A stretch of 64,000 nt of DNA from Ulota crispa (GCA_963920765.1 OY987246.1:7256501-7320500); one strand, 5' to 3'; counted from the first letter of the stretch, positions 11,751 through 22,987 are shown. Notes: a model not told the origin generated them from the sequence alone. A program made the numbers and translations.

Positions 11751-12511
11751 CCCAAAAAAAAACCTACTTAGGTTTACTAAAAAAACTCATGTCCAAATCT
11801 AGTTTGCAACATGCATATGCTTATGCTTGGGCTCAAGTTGAACAAGCTTATATTTATATACTAACAAAGATCAAAGGAAAACTCTAGCCGTAGTTTTGGA
11901 GTTGGCTAATATTGTCTGTTTTCAAGACTAGATTGAATCAAGGTCTCTAAATCCATACTTGAATTCCAAGCTTCCAAATTCCATCTTCCGGTGGCAAAAT
12001 TCTAAAATCCAATATTTTTTTGCCAAGTGATAAATCTGAGCTTTTCCACTCCAGACCCACAAAAATGTTTGTGCAGTTGACCAACCCTCACCTGGGCTCT
12101 CCAAGGATTTCTACTTTTTTTTTGCAAATATCATACGTGGCAATTTTGCCATACGTGGCTTGACCTTCCAGTACAGTACCCGGAATGAAATATGAATAAC
12201 TTACTTTGGAATCAGATAAGTTTACAATTTGTCACGTTGAATTTGACAAAGACAAGTACCATGCTTTTAAATACACTTTTGCTACTTTGAATTCATTACA
12301 GATATGTGGTTTGAATGTGCAGTACCTTAAAAGAAATATAAAAGGAATATAAAGGGCGGTTCACCCTACATACCACGTTTCTACAAGTCCCTCCTCAATG
12401 TGAGAATGTGAGATCCCAATTTTGTTGGGTTAGCACTTAGCAAGGGCAAACTGAGTACTAAAAGAAAGTTATGAATATTTTTTGGGCTAAAAGTTGGGTT
12501 TAGTAAAATGA
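11751..12511. other. Gene-free AT-rich spacer
   Basis: Only short frames and no recognised element are seen. AAAGGGCGGTTCACCCTACA at about 12352 resembles the left end of the MITE at 41161-41491, but no partner end was found. Confidence 0.35.
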
Positions 12512-12515
12512 TTAA

Positions 12516-13157
12516 CTCCTAAATGTCCTAGGCACCTAATTTGGGTGCTTACAAAACTTTGAAGATCTATAAAATTTTATCAAATCACTATTTTTTAGAA
12601 AAAAATCAGTTCAACTTTGCTTTGGAATCTATTTTCAACATCAAAAATCTGATTTTGAAGCTAAAAGCCAATAACTTTTCTACTCTTGATTTTGTACAAG
12701 GGTGTCTAGTGCAATGTTGAGGTTTTTAGTGTTGGCAAATATAGAAAATGAGCCTCATATACATCAGAGCTTGGAGAAAAATTCAAACTAGAAATTAATT
12801 TAAAAAATGTATAGGATTAGATTCTGAAGGTCGTAAATTGATTAAAGTTAGACATGTAATGACCTTGAACCTCATTTTTTTGGTGACCAACTTTTTAGAT
12901 TTGACATGTGAAATGAGGATTGGAAGACTTCTTGAAGTCACTTTTGCAGTTTTAAGACCCTCATGTTTAAACATTTTAATCTTTCAAACTATAAGTGACA
13001 CTATTGTGTTTTCTTTTTCAATGTAATCTCTAACATGCTTCATTTATATTTGTACAATTGGAATTTTAAAAATTTGATAAAATATATGAATAAGTTGGTT
13101 GATTGTTCAATTTCATGGAAATTTCAAGAAGCTCAAAAGGCCTTGGGCATTTGGGGA
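12516..13157. mobile_element. TTAA-flanked piggyBac-like MITE, family III (642 bp)
   Basis: TTAA at 12512-12515 and 13158-13161 flanks CTCCTAAATGTCC and TTGGGCATTTGGGG. An inverted copy of exactly the same length lies at 14341-14982, and a third, with a nested insertion, at 21150-22014. The body carries ATTTGACATGTGAAATGAGG and CACTTTTGCAGTTTTAA. The right TTAA is shared with the next element. The open frame at 12838-13026 falls inside the repeat and is not a gene. Confidence 0.8.
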
Positions 13158-13161
13158 TTAA

Positions 13162-13569
13162 CCCTTAAACAATGAGGGCTCTGTCGCACTCTCTCTATAG
13201 AGTAGAGATACGGTTCTTTCTAATCCTCTCTTGTTGTTGAGACAGATCCTCTCCAAAATCGCTTCCATCCAATGCAACGACATTGTTATTGCGATGCAGG
13301 TGCGGACATGCGATTTTGTACTGGAAGATCAGCTTATGGATTTCAAAACTAGCAGATGCTTCAAGTCCTATATTTGTAAAGCAATTCATGTACAAACGCC
13401 TCTAGAATGTTGAGAAATCACCGCTTGCCATCAAAAACTATCTCAAAATGTTGGGAACAAAGCTAATGCGGACGCTACAAAATTTGGATGAAAACCAAGC
13501 TCCTGAAGGTTCTTGAATATGAAAAATACACCGTAAACTAGCCACAGTGGCACGCTTGTTGTTTAAGGG
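13162..13569. mobile_element. TTAA-flanked piggyBac-like MITE (408 bp)
   Basis: It starts CCCTTAAACAA directly at the TTAA (13158-13161) that closes the preceding element and ends TTGTTTAAGGG before TTAA at 13570-13573. The 11-bp ends are perfect inverted repeats. I found no other copy of the interior. Short frames on both strands here are not supported as genes. Confidence 0.7.
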
Positions 13570-14336
13570 TTAACTAAGGCATACCTAGTTTAGACGGGAA
13601 GCTTGAGATGTGAACGTCACCATTGCTTTCTATGTAATTTTTCTTTCTTTCTATGATTTAAGTTTTGTGCATACTTGATGTTGAAGAGACAAAACGGGTA
13701 AGTTTACTCGTGAGTGGCCCTTGGGATGTGGGCTACAAGACCGTATTAGCAAAAAAATACAGTAGCAAGCCAGCGCAAACATTGCATTTCAACCAAGTAA
13801 TACATACGGCCACATAGGGCGTTTGTGCCGTTCAGGGGTTAATAGAGATATTCACTTGAGACACTTTGCCTTAGTAGAATACTCGGTTTAATAGAGATAA
13901 TCACTTGAATGTAGGATATGCAGTCTTAACAAAATAATCTCCCCAATAGAGATACTCACTTGAAACACAATATTAGTTAATTTGGGAAAAACTCTTTCAC
14001 AAAACGGATTTTGGGGACATTGAAATTTGTATTAGTGAGAATATCCTGGTGATTCAAAGTAAGTGGGTTTCTTGATAATTCCTTCAATATTATTCATCAC
14101 TGGTGTAATGTCTTGAAGAAATCATCATAAAATTTACTTTAAATCACCCAAAAAAATTCAAAACCATAAAACTCAAAAGTCCCATAAACACGTTTTTTTC
14201 CCAAATAATTGAATATTTCATTTTGATGTTTGGATTGTTTCAGAACTTTTTGTAGACTGCAAAGTATACCAAAAAAAAAAAAAGTATCTTGACCCTTAGA
14301 GGAGGCTTGTAATAAGTTCCAAAATTATTTTTTCCC
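13570..14336. other. Spacer holding the right end of another TTAA element
   Basis: GCGTTTGTGCCGTTCAGGGG precedes TTAA at 13839-13842. It resembles the right part of 24987-25210 (ACATTCAGGGA then TTAA, and the TACGGCCACATA motif), so a truncated copy ends at 13838; its left end is not visible. The remainder shows repeated GAGATA(T/A)TCACTTGA motifs near 13845, 13893 and 13940 and no gene. Confidence 0.45.
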
Positions 14337-14340
14337 TTAA

Positions 14341-14982
14341 CCCCTAAATGCCCAAGCCCTCTCTCAGCTTCTTGGAATTTCCATGAAACAGAACAATCAA
14401 CCAACCTTTTCATAAATTTCATCAAGTTTTTTTCAGTTGTAATCATACAAATTAAAACTGAACATGTTAGATATTAAATGGGAAATGAAAACACAACAAT
14501 ATCACTTGTACTTTGAAAGATTAAAATGTTTAAACATGAGGGTGTTAAAACTGCAAAAGTGACTTGAAGTCTTCCAATCCTCATTTCACATGTCAAATCT
14601 AAAAAGTTGGTTACCAAAAAAATATGAGGTTTAAGGTCATTACATGTTTAACTTTAATCAATTTATGGCTTTCAAAATCTACTCTTGCCTTTTTAAATGG
14701 ATTTCTAATGTGATTTTTTCTCCAAGCTCTAGTGTATTTGAGGCTCATTTTCAAGATCCTCTAACACTAGAAAACTCAAGATTACACTGGATACCCTAGT
14801 ACAAAATCTTGAATAGAAGAATCATCAACTTTCATTTTCAAATTGGAATTTTGATGCTGAAAATAGATTTTAAAAAAACTTGTATTGAAAAGAAAATTTA
14901 AAAAAAAAAGTGATTCGATAAGATTTTATTCATCTTCAAAGTTTTATTGAGACCCAAATATGGTCACTTGAACATTTAGGGG
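14341..14982. mobile_element. TTAA-flanked piggyBac-like MITE, family III, inverted copy (642 bp)
   Basis: TTAA at 14337-14340 and 14983-14986 flanks CCCCTAAATGCCC and GAACATTTAGGGG. It is the reverse-oriented sibling of 12516-13157, of identical length and about 1.2 kb away. No coding sequence. Confidence 0.85.
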
Positions 14983-14986
14983 TTAA

Positions 14987-15521
14987 AAGAACAAGTAAGT
15001 GCCCAAAAAGCTTGGGATGTACCAAAAAAAAGTTTTTGTGATACTGTTGCCTCCTCCACTACGTTGCTCTAACTAGAAGTTAAGGAATATTTTCTTGCTT
15101 GCTCTACCCCAAACTAAAATTTGAGGTTTTCCATTGTAACTTCTAAATTGTAAGTTGGATTAGCATTAAAATTATATGCACATATGTCTTTGTATTTTGC
15201 ATCATCACAAAAAGTTTCAAAGATCATAACACATATTGACAATGTAAGAGCCTTCTCAAAATCTATTTTGTCCCCCATATGGACAATGAGTACAATCGGA
15301 GACTTTAGATGCATTAATGCATATCTCTTTGACAAATATATTCCTATAAATCACATTGATTGGAGTCTTGTTATGATTATGCAAAAGAACATGAAGGATC
15401 AAAGTATCCAATCTCTTTAGTAGGATTTTGTAAGATTTTACTTATAACTCAAGTAATATAGATTTGTTTGTTGCAACTTGTCCTTTCTCATTTTTTGAAC
15501 TTCCATGGAACCAATACATTT
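14987..15521. other. Gene-free AT-rich spacer
   Basis: Overlapping short frames lie on both strands (15114-15335, 15184-15420). Neither matches a known protein and neither has a GC-richer context as the real genes here do. I see nothing else in it. Confidence 0.3.
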
Positions 15522-15792
15522 TAGGGAAAATTTTATGAATACCCTTAAAGTTTGCCATATTTGTATAGATACCCTTGGTTTTTTCAGAAATTGCACAAAT
15601 ATCCTTGGATCATACTTTTCAAGCATTTTTTTGGTTTGGCATGCTACTTTCTTCATGACCAATGTTAAAGCAATGAGTGCAATAGAATGGAAAAGAAACA
15701 ATGCACACACAAGATAGAAAGAAGTGGCATGCACTATGGAACAAACACTAGAAAATCATGGTCTAAGGGTATTTGTGCAATTTCTGAAAAAC
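15522..15792. mobile_element. Truncated fold-back element related to 56900-57200
   Basis: The left end GGGAAAATTTTATGAATACC and internal repeats of the type GATACCCTTGG / CTAAGGGTATTTGTGCAATT match the fold-back element at 56900-57200, whose full termini are GGAAAAATTTCATGG and CCATGTAATTTTGCC. Here the right terminus is missing. The frames at 15438-15734 (-) and 15505-15717 (+) are opposite readings of this palindrome. Confidence 0.6.
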
Positions 15793-15794
15793 CA

Positions 15795-16126
15795 ACAATT
15801 ATTAGGAAATATATGGGGCTCCAATAAGGCCCTGAGTTTGGAGGGGTCCCTAGCCCTAGGAACTTGGTTCCCAATAAAATCATGCGCAGGCTGAGGTGGC
15901 ATTATTAATGCCACCTTAGCTTTTTCAAAATTTTTATTTAAAAAAAATCAAAAAAGTTTATTATTTTTTCTAAGACTTTTTTTTGATTTTTTTGATTTTT
16001 TTGATTTTTTTAATTAAAATTTTCCAGCCTTTTGCAAGGGCTAGTTCCCCACATTAGGAACAAAACATATGGAAGGCTAGATTTGTTTATAAAGGCCTTA
16101 TGGACCCCCCCCCCATATTTTTCCTA
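15795..16126. mobile_element. MITE-like element with inverted ends
   Basis: The left end TAGGAAATATATGGGGCTCC...AATAAGGCC is matched by the right end GGCCTTATGGACC...CATATTTTTCCTA read in reverse. The middle holds a tract of ATTTTTTTG repeats (about 15960-16020). A poly-C run separates the motifs at the right end. No target duplication could be fixed. Confidence 0.5.
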
Positions 16127-16601
16127 CTGATCTAAAGTAGGAGGCTTGTGAATGGACCATCTAAACGAAAGTGCACTTATGTGGAAAAATCAAGGCAGCT
16201 TGGTAAAATGGAAATATTTTTGGTAGAAAGTCAAAGAAGAGATAGTTTTGTAGGCCATTTAATTTGATTTTTTTGAGTTGCTATGAATTAACTACAATTT
16301 ATCAAAGCAAAAGGTGCATAGATAGCTATTATTGATCATAGGTGGTAGCATTCATGATGCAAAGGCAACTTGTAAATGGAGCACATGAGTCCAAAAAACA
16401 ACCACTATAAAGCCAAGAATGCTCCAATAAGGCTCCTAAAGCATGCAAGCACCCATTCCATATTCTAATACTCAAATCATGATAGAACAAGTTTTCATTT
16501 AATTTAGTATGACATGTGTTTATATTTTATATTGAAAGACAAATCTGAACACAATTATGATTAATAAGCGCACACAACAGTGGCTCATGTCACTCTCTTA
16601 A

Positions 16602-17185
16602 CCCCATTAAATGTGGCTGCAACCATTTTGTGGCTTTTGGATGACTGAAAAGTGCTCTGACGATGGAATAACACTATTTTTCATCCAAAATTCTGTTGGG
16701 ATATGAACAATGCAATCTAGAGCATGTAGATAGATAGCTTTTGCATGCACAATGTTCACAAAAGGGTCCCGCTTGCCAATTGAGTAGTAAATATGCACCA
16801 CCATGTAGTGTATTTTGAATTTTGAGGATCTTTTTACCAAAGCTCAATATGAGATATTAAAATGAAGTGTTTTTAGTTTGAGCATAACTAGCATTAGAAA
16901 GTGTACCAAATCTAGTTTCTCCTTGTACTTTAAGATTTTGAAAAAATTTAAGTTTTGAAATTTGTGTTACTGTCATAAGTTGAGTACCTATTACCATGGA
17001 ATAGTTACTTTTTCTAAATTTACCAACATGGGAAGAAAAATTCCATCATGATGGTCTTCATCATGATTCACATCCATGATTAAAAAATTGGCATAATTGA
17101 ATACATTTTATAATTAATATGAATTTCTTTAGCATTTGCTTCAAAAAATTACAATAATTTCATTTTTTCCCCAAAATGTATGAAC

Positions 17186-17276
<91 letters not shown>

Positions 17277-17426
17277 TTATATGTATATGTATATGTAGTA
17301 TGCATATACCTTCTTCTACTAAAAATATAATATTAAATTTTGATATTGATTATGTTGCCAAAATAAATCCTAGAAGATGATTGCAATTCCATAAAAATCC
17401 ATGGTTGTAGGCCCATCCTTTAAGGG
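16602..17426. mobile_element. TTAA-flanked piggyBac-like MITE nested in family E (825 bp)
   Basis: TTAA at 16598-16601 and 17427-17430 flanks CCCCATTAAATGTGG and CCATCCTTTAAGGG. The unoccupied site is seen in the other family E copy, where CACTCTC-TTTA-GTTCC (26885-26888 for TTTA) replaces CACTCTC-TTAA-element-TTAA-GTTCC. It contains the TA microsatellite at 17189-17269. Confidence 0.85.
17189..17295. repeat. (TA)n microsatellite, about 40 units, then degenerate
   Basis: Alternating TA runs from about 17189 to 17269 and decays into TATTTATATATTTATATGTATATGTA. The predicted frame of Ile-Tyr repeats across it is an artefact. Confidence 0.95.
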
Positions 17427-17667
17427 TTAAGTTCCTAAAACGGTGCATGATCAGTTCAAATGCCTAGTCCAAATTAGAACCTCCTACCTTAGACTATACA
17501 AATATGGCAAACTTCAAGTTATCCATAAAAAATTCCATATGTACATTACAAGACATCTTCAAGTTTGAGACACAATTCAAAACACTAGTTGAAGTGCTTG
17601 TCAAAAATCACCTTTAAAGTTTAGAGGTTCAATAGATCTCACCAAACTTCGTCAATGCTCCGATATA

Positions 17668-18044
17668 ACCCAGTGCACCTGCATCCATAAGCGTTGTGTC
17701 CCCATGCCCGTCTCCTAACAGTGGCAGGGCTAATCAATAAAAAAATAAATGATTGTGGGTGACTAAGTGATGGGTATGGGTGATGAAGTGATGGTTGTGG
17801 GTGACTAGCATGATGGTTTTGAGTACCCATCTCACTATTTAAGAACCAACGAACCTTGTTTTTAGCATCTCTTACACACGGTTCTTACAATTCCAGTGAT
17901 TTTGGACTTTAAAAAATCTTTGTGAACAAATGCTTGCAATTGGAACCTTGAAATTGATGCCACTTACAGTATTTTTTTCAAAGTTAGTCAATTGTTTTAC
18001 CTACTCCAAAACCCTTATTTCCACGCTTATGGGTGCGCCTACCT
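17668..18044. mobile_element. TA-flanked MITE, family A, copy 1
   Basis: The right end ACGCTTATGGGTGCGCCTACCT before TA is clear; the left end is decayed but CCATAAGCGTTGTGTCCCC marks it. The interior (GAGTACCCATCTCACTATTT, AAGAACCAAC, CTTACACA, TTTTGGACTTT) recurs at 32973-33433, 42771-43527 and 60926-61299. TTAA at 17839-17842 is the unoccupied site for the insertion 42941-43312. Confidence 0.8.
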
Positions 18045-18049
18045 TAGTT

Positions 18050-18885
18050 AGGGTTCGCCATGGCGACCTAGTTTCCGTGGACACAAAACACGACATAAAC
18101 CCTAAATCTTCCTGTAAAACATCCCAATGGAAGCATTCATCGGAAAAGAAGTAGAAGAGCGCCACCGGCAACTTGCAGAGCCGGCATTCTTCGGATGCTA
18201 CAACAAACGCAATAGTAAAGTACCAATTCAATGGAATGGAAACAAAACGAGGCAATACCCTAACTCTTGGTGTACAGAGGCAAAACCCTAATTCTTCGTG
18301 CATAGGACGCCGTAATCCACCGGACTGGCAAAGCTGAGCATCACCAGCAAGTTTTGCAGAGGCAGAAGCACGAGGAGAACTCCACAGACGGCGTCACTAC
18401 CGGAAAAGAAGGGAAAAGGAGCGAAGAGGAACACCCGGGAGTTCAAGAAACTAGCGGCAGTTATGGCGGATGAAGCGCTTGCGAGACAGAGATGAAAGCT
18501 ATGCACACGCGACAGTTTCGTACACGAAGTTTGCACAGTGGCAGGGCGGGTTTGGATGTTGATGTTGACCACTGACTACTAAGCGCTTACTAACTTGCCT
18601 TGCCCTAAAGCTGCGGCCTTGGATACTCGCTTCCGCGCAAAGGATATGTCAGAGATTCGCACATTGATGTGATCTTAAATAACAAATATCGCGTATGATT
18701 TTTTAGAGATCTTTGCATCAGGAAAAGTACAAAAACTGCTCCAATCGCTCTTGTTTGCTTGGTATATCTGTTTTCGTCTGATTTTCTCACGTAAGTGAAG
18801 TTACGCGGAGAGCAGTCGCGTCGCAGTGTTTTTTCTGGTTTGCTGCATTGTTTGTTGAGTGAAAGGAGACAGACAGGGTTTCGCG
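18050..18885 (+). promoter_or_regulatory. Upstream region and leader of the Costars gene
   Basis: GC content rises here compared with flanking repeats. Frames on the minus strand (18288-18572, 18605-18892) show no recognisable domain. The motif GCCACCGGCAACTTGCAGAG/CCGGCATTCTTCGG and an AAATAACAAATA stretch near 18673 are the only notable signals. It is most simply read as promoter and 5' leader. Confidence 0.4.
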
Positions 18886-19556
18886 ATGACAATGAACGTG
18901 GATGAGGAGATTGAGCGACTCAAGACCGAGATCATTCGTCTTGGCTCGAAGAATGGCGACGGATCCATTACGGTTAGTATCCCGCTGCATTTCTTGTTGA
19001 AGGTTTCGGTCGATGCACGTTGTTGTTGCCATTCTCTCGATCAAGCACCACATTGTGCAATGCAATCGTTCGGTGTCTGTTTTACGACATGTAGCGCTTC
19101 GTGATGGTGTCTTCACAGTCGTCGTGTGACTGAATTAGGGTTAGGTCTTTGAATTGATCGTTACATTGTTGCGCATCGCTGTCATGGCAATGTAGCGTCT
19201 CCGTCGGTGATGCGTGACGTTAACACTCTGGCAGCATTTTCAAGCATTAGTCTGATTCAGATTTTTGAGTCTTTTTGCAGGTGAAGTTTGGGACGTTGTT
19301 CCACGACGACAGGTGCGCAAACATCTTCGAGGCGCTCGTTGGAACGTTGCGGGCTGCCAAGAAGAGGAAACTCTTGACGTTTGATTCAGAGATGCTGTTT
19401 CAAGGGGTGCATGATAATGTCGACATTGTTCTTGCGAAGCCGAAGGATGTGAATGTCGATGTTGTTGCGCAGCCGAAGGCTGATGTAGCGACTCCCGTGG
19501 AGATCAAGGATGACAAGAAGAAGGTCGATTTGGTTACTCCTCCTGTGGTCACATAG
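18886..19556 (+). CDS. Costars family protein (ABRACL-like)
   Basis: Exons 18886-18972 and 19281-19556 encode 120 residues; donor ACG/GTTAGT, acceptor TTGCAG/GTG, phase 0. The first 83 residues carry the family core: NVDEEIERLKTEIIRLG, GSITVKFGTLFHDDRCANIF, EALVGTLRAAKKRKLL and LFQGVHDNVDIVL. Plant members are usually 80-90 residues. This one adds about 37 residues rich in Lys, Asp, Val and Pro (AKPKDVNVDVVAQPK and after). The family is small, soluble and related to the C-terminal domain of muscle STARS; the Dictyostelium member affects actin organisation. The plant role is not settled. The start is the first ATG; a second in-frame ATG two codons on would give the more usual MNVDEE. Confidence 0.93.
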
Positions 19557-21149
19557 GACGGTAATATGGCACTTGCATTTCGGTGAATCTCTTTCTCTTC
19601 CAACAGACACATTGGTAACCATCACTCAATTTTGAAACTTAGTCCTGTTTTGCTAATGATCTATGACGTCGGCACCGTTTTTGGTCAAACGTTGTGCATG
19701 TGGATTGTCTCGTATCCCTTCCAGCTGTGCACATGGTTAGGTGCTTGCCGTTGCTTTTAGAGAGAGATGAAAAACCTACGTTTGTTGAGTTATCCCTGCA
19801 ACCAAAGCATGACGTCAGGGAAACTCTCATTCTTTTACGCTTGCATACCTGTGATAACTTTTGAAAATTTGAAGGAAGAATCAGTTGTTTTTCTTTGTTG
19901 GTCTTCCTGCTGCAATTTGAACTTCTTGCATGTTATTACTGTAGACCTTCTCGGGTTGCACACACCACTTTGTTCAGATTGTTTTTCAAAGCTTTCCTTT
20001 TCCTGTGTTTTTCTCTGCAATTATGCTGCACTTGCTAAAAGCAATTAACTTAAGTTACCACCGGCCTCCAGGATCTGGAAACAAGGCTTTCAGTCCAGTT
20101 CGAGAATTTCCTTTTTTCAGATTTTTTTGTAGAATATACTTCTTTCTTTCAAAATATTAACCGATTTTCAGATATCTTGATGGTATGCTAGAAACTTGCC
20201 CTCGCTCTTAGAACGAGTGTCGGAGGCTCGAACTCCGCTCACCTCCCAAACGATCTCCGGCAGTACATGTCTCATTCATAGCCTTTCCAGTGGATGTACA
20301 TTTGAGGTGCATTATTTTAGAGCCCTATGACCCTTCCACTTCAAAATATCATAATTAATTTCACATTGCTCTAAAAAATACAAAATAACTTGAGTTGGGT
20401 GCCAATTCCTCTTGACTTTCAAGGAAAATTTACTGAGGAATATTTCAAGAAGTTCTACCACCCCACCCCAAAATTCAGTTTCAGCTCTTAAATGGTCGGT
20501 TTACGAGCCTCTTACCTTAAGAGGATTCCAGTACGAGTTAGGGCGGACTTTCCTGTGCTGGATTTTTTTTGCCAGAGTGATCACTTAAGTGGAGGAATAG
20601 GAATTCCTTGACTAACAAACAAGGAAATAAAAAATGTGTTGAAATCACAATATGTTTCTACGAAGTCTCTAATACAGCCCTCATGTGGAGAATTTATTCA
20701 AATTGGATGCATGATACGTTGTAGGAAAGTTTTCAATAACACCTTACCAATGATATATTACATGCCTCATTTGGAACAAATTTGTGTTTTCTGATGTTTG
20801 ATATAGCAAAGCTCATATTAGTGGTGGCCTTTTTATTGCATAGCAACTTGAATTATCAAATTTGGCTAAGTGCGCAATCAACGTAAACTCTTGAAATATA
20901 AAATTTGTCTTTTTCTTTACGTTGGCCAGGTTTGTGAGGTATTCTTTTACGAATTAGGTGCACTTTTTGCGTAGATATTGATCTACTTTGTCATTGTGGA
21001 TTTACTAAAATCAGCTTAAAATGGTGTCATCCTTCGCAATTTTCCAAATTTACGTAGTGGAAGTTGGTGGTGACCTTTTAAAAAGAGAGCAACGTACCAG
21101 TGATGGTTTATGTGCATTTAATTTTCCTCTGAAGTGTAGGTTAACGGAA
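19557..21149. other. Costars 3' region and gene-free spacer
   Basis: The first few hundred bases are likely 3' untranslated sequence. At 20205-20245 a CGGAG-GCTCGAA-CTCCG hairpin resembles a tRNA T-arm but has no partner arms. Nothing else is recognisable. Confidence 0.35.
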
Positions 21150-22014
21150 ACCCCTAAAACCTCAAGGCACCCAATTTGGGTGTTCACAAATATTTTTAGT
21201 TATCAAGTCACTATTTTTAATTTATATTAACTAATATAAGTTTGTTTTGAAGTCAAATTTTAACATCAAAAGTCTGATTTTGAAAATGAACATTGATGAT
21301 TTTTTTGCTCAAGATTTTGTACAAGGATGTCCAATGCAATCTTGAGTTTTTTAGTGTTGAAAAATCTTGAAAATGATCCTCAAATTCACTAATGGTTGGA
21401 GAAAAATGTACATTAGAAATTCCTTTCAAAAGACTTACAAGAGTAGATTTTGAAAGTTGTAAATTAGTTAAAGGTTGAACATGTAATGATCTTAAACCTT
21501 ATGTTTTTTTGGTGACCAAATTTTTAGATTTGACATGTGAAATTAAGATTGGAAGACTTTAACCCTTGAACGACAGGAAGGCCCTTTGCAGCCAATAGAA
21601 TACAACATATTTTTCTTGTATTTGAAATGGATCCGCACCTCTATTACATTTGAGACTAACAAAGAAGTTGGAGAGTACATCAATGCGGTTCTAGTGAGCT
21701 ACTTGAGATCCCAAATTAAAATTTCTTATTGGTAGAAAATGACAATTTTATGTCAGTGTATATACTATGCCCTATAGGCGTTCAACAGTTGTCACTTTTG
21801 CAATTTTAACACCCTCATGTTCAAACATAATAATCTTTCAAATTATAAGTAATTTTTATGTGTTGTCGTTTTCCATGTAACCTCTAACATGTTTGGTTTA
21901 AATTTGTACGGTTACAACTAAAAAAAACTTGATGAAAGTTATGAAGAGGTTGGTTGATTGTTCAATTTCATGGAAATTACAAGGAGCTTAGAACAGCCTT
22001 GGGCATTTTAGGGG
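21150..22014. mobile_element. TTAA-type piggyBac-like MITE, family III, with a nested element
   Basis: The left end CCCCTAAAACCTCAAGGCAC follows GGAAA (left TTAA lost); the right end GGGCATTTTAGGGG precedes TTAA at 22015-22018. The interior matches 12516-13157. It is split after GGAAGACTT by the small element 21563-21788. Without it the host is about 640 bp, equal to its siblings. Confidence 0.7.
21563..21788. mobile_element. TTAA-flanked MITE, family VI (226 bp), nested
   Basis: TTAA at 21559-21562 precedes CCCTTGAACGACAGG; the right end GGCGTTCAACAG is followed by TTGT, a decayed TTAA. It is related to 24515-24982 and 26066-26300 (CTTTGC(A/G)GCCAATA, TCTTGTATTTG, TTATTACATTTGAGA, GGTTCTAGTGAGCTA). 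The siblings of the host (12940 region and the inverse of 14550 region) read GGAAGACTTC straight into AAGTCACTTTTGC. Confidence 0.7.
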
Positions 22015-22120
22015 TTAAAGTTGTTGACCCAAAGGTAGAATTATGGCTTGCTATGTGGAGTTGCAATGTGAAGACAAAGTTGGGAGGTCTAATTGGTATG
22101 GCAAAAATCAACTTCTTTAA

Positions 22121-22585
22121 CCCTTACATGTTGAGCTAATTACCGTGACCAGCTCGGCTAAAGTTTGCTATAATAGTAGCAAGTGCCTAGCAATTATAAT
22201 ATTATTTCCTGATGCTACAAAAGTCAACAGTGCATGGTGCCCTCATGAAAATTGCAAGAAGAGCAGCTTGGGACCTAATGTCATGTCTCTAAATCTTCTC
22301 ACAACTTGGATTACCTAAAAATATGAGTGCATCTAATGAAATAATTTGTTTCCTTCCATGATGGATCATGTGTTTATGATCAACCAAAATCATTCTTCAT
22401 TTGACATTGAAAGACTTGAGAGACTAGAGCATGCTAGAAACGGGGAGTTAAGGTTAAACTTATAAACTAAAAAAGCTTCCCTTGCTAATAGGCCTAAAAA
22501 AACAAATGAAAAATAGCTTTTTTTTGTTGTACATAATATTTTTTGGAGTTGAAGGACAAAAAACATCCTCCTTGGCGTTTAAGTG
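22121..22585. mobile_element. TTAA-flanked MITE, family IV (465 bp)
   Basis: TTAA at 22117-22120 and 22586-22589 flanks CCCTTACATGTTGAGC and TTGGCGTTTAAGTG. The interior (GTGACCAGCTCGGC, CCTCATGAAAATTGCAAGAAG, CCATGATGGATCATGTGTTTA) is shared with 22590-22965, 42941-43312 and 49158-49584. The right TTAA is shared with the next element. Confidence 0.75.
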
Positions 22586-22589
22586 TTAA

Positions 22590-22965
22590 CTCCTAAAAGT
22601 CAAGTTGATCACCGTGACTGGTGCCGTAGCTGTCTCATTGTCCTTCTACAACAGCCGTATACTCTTCTAGCAAGTGCCCCCATTATAACATTGTTTTCAA
22701 AAAGTGCAAAAGTCAACAATGCATGTTATCCTTATGAAAGTTGCAAGGGCAACATGGGACTTGACATTGTGTTTGTGAATCTTCTCACAATTTGGGTTAC
22801 CTAAGACTATGTTTGCATTTGGCGAGGTTGATTTTGCATTCCATGATGGACCATGTGTTTATGATCACTTCTTAAAAAAATCAAAAGAAAAATATATATT
22901 TTCCATCCTACAAATAATTTTTTGGTTATCTATGGACAAAAAATGTCATCTTCGACTTTTAGGGG
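22590..22965. mobile_element. TTAA-flanked MITE, family IV (376 bp)
   Basis: It starts CTCCTAAAAGTCAAG at the shared TTAA (22586-22589) and ends GACTTTTAGGGG before TTAA at 22966-22969. Same orientation as its left neighbour, to which it is related (GATCACCGTGACTGG, CCATGATGGACCATGTG). The pair is a head-to-tail array. Confidence 0.8.
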
Positions 22966-22987
22966 TTAATTAAGAAATTTCAGTTAA

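Larger units (their letters stand above)
16135..17489. mobile_element. TA-flanked MITE, family E, copy 1, interrupted by a TTAA element
   Basis: The ends AAGTAGGAGGCTTGTGAATG and GAACCTCCTACCT are flanked by TA. Copy 2 at 26423-27024 is uninterrupted, with matching interior (GGACCATCTAA, AGTGCACTT, GGTAGCATTCATGAT, CTCCAATAAGGCTC). Here the element is split by 16602-17426, and about 75 bp near the right end present in copy 2 is missing. Tc1/mariner-like by its TA flanks. Confidence 0.8.

Noticed and set aside
17180-17380. Open frame of alternating Ile-Tyr
   Set aside because: It is the (TA)n microsatellite read in frame.
18288-18572. Minus-strand frame upstream of Costars, possible divergent gene
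   Set aside because: No domain, no splice-consistent continuation; more likely promoter.
20205-20250. tRNA-like T-arm (CGGAG-GCTCGAA-CTCCG), possibly a SINE B box
   Set aside because: No matching acceptor, D-arm or anticodon arm upstream, and no clear A box or poly-A tail.
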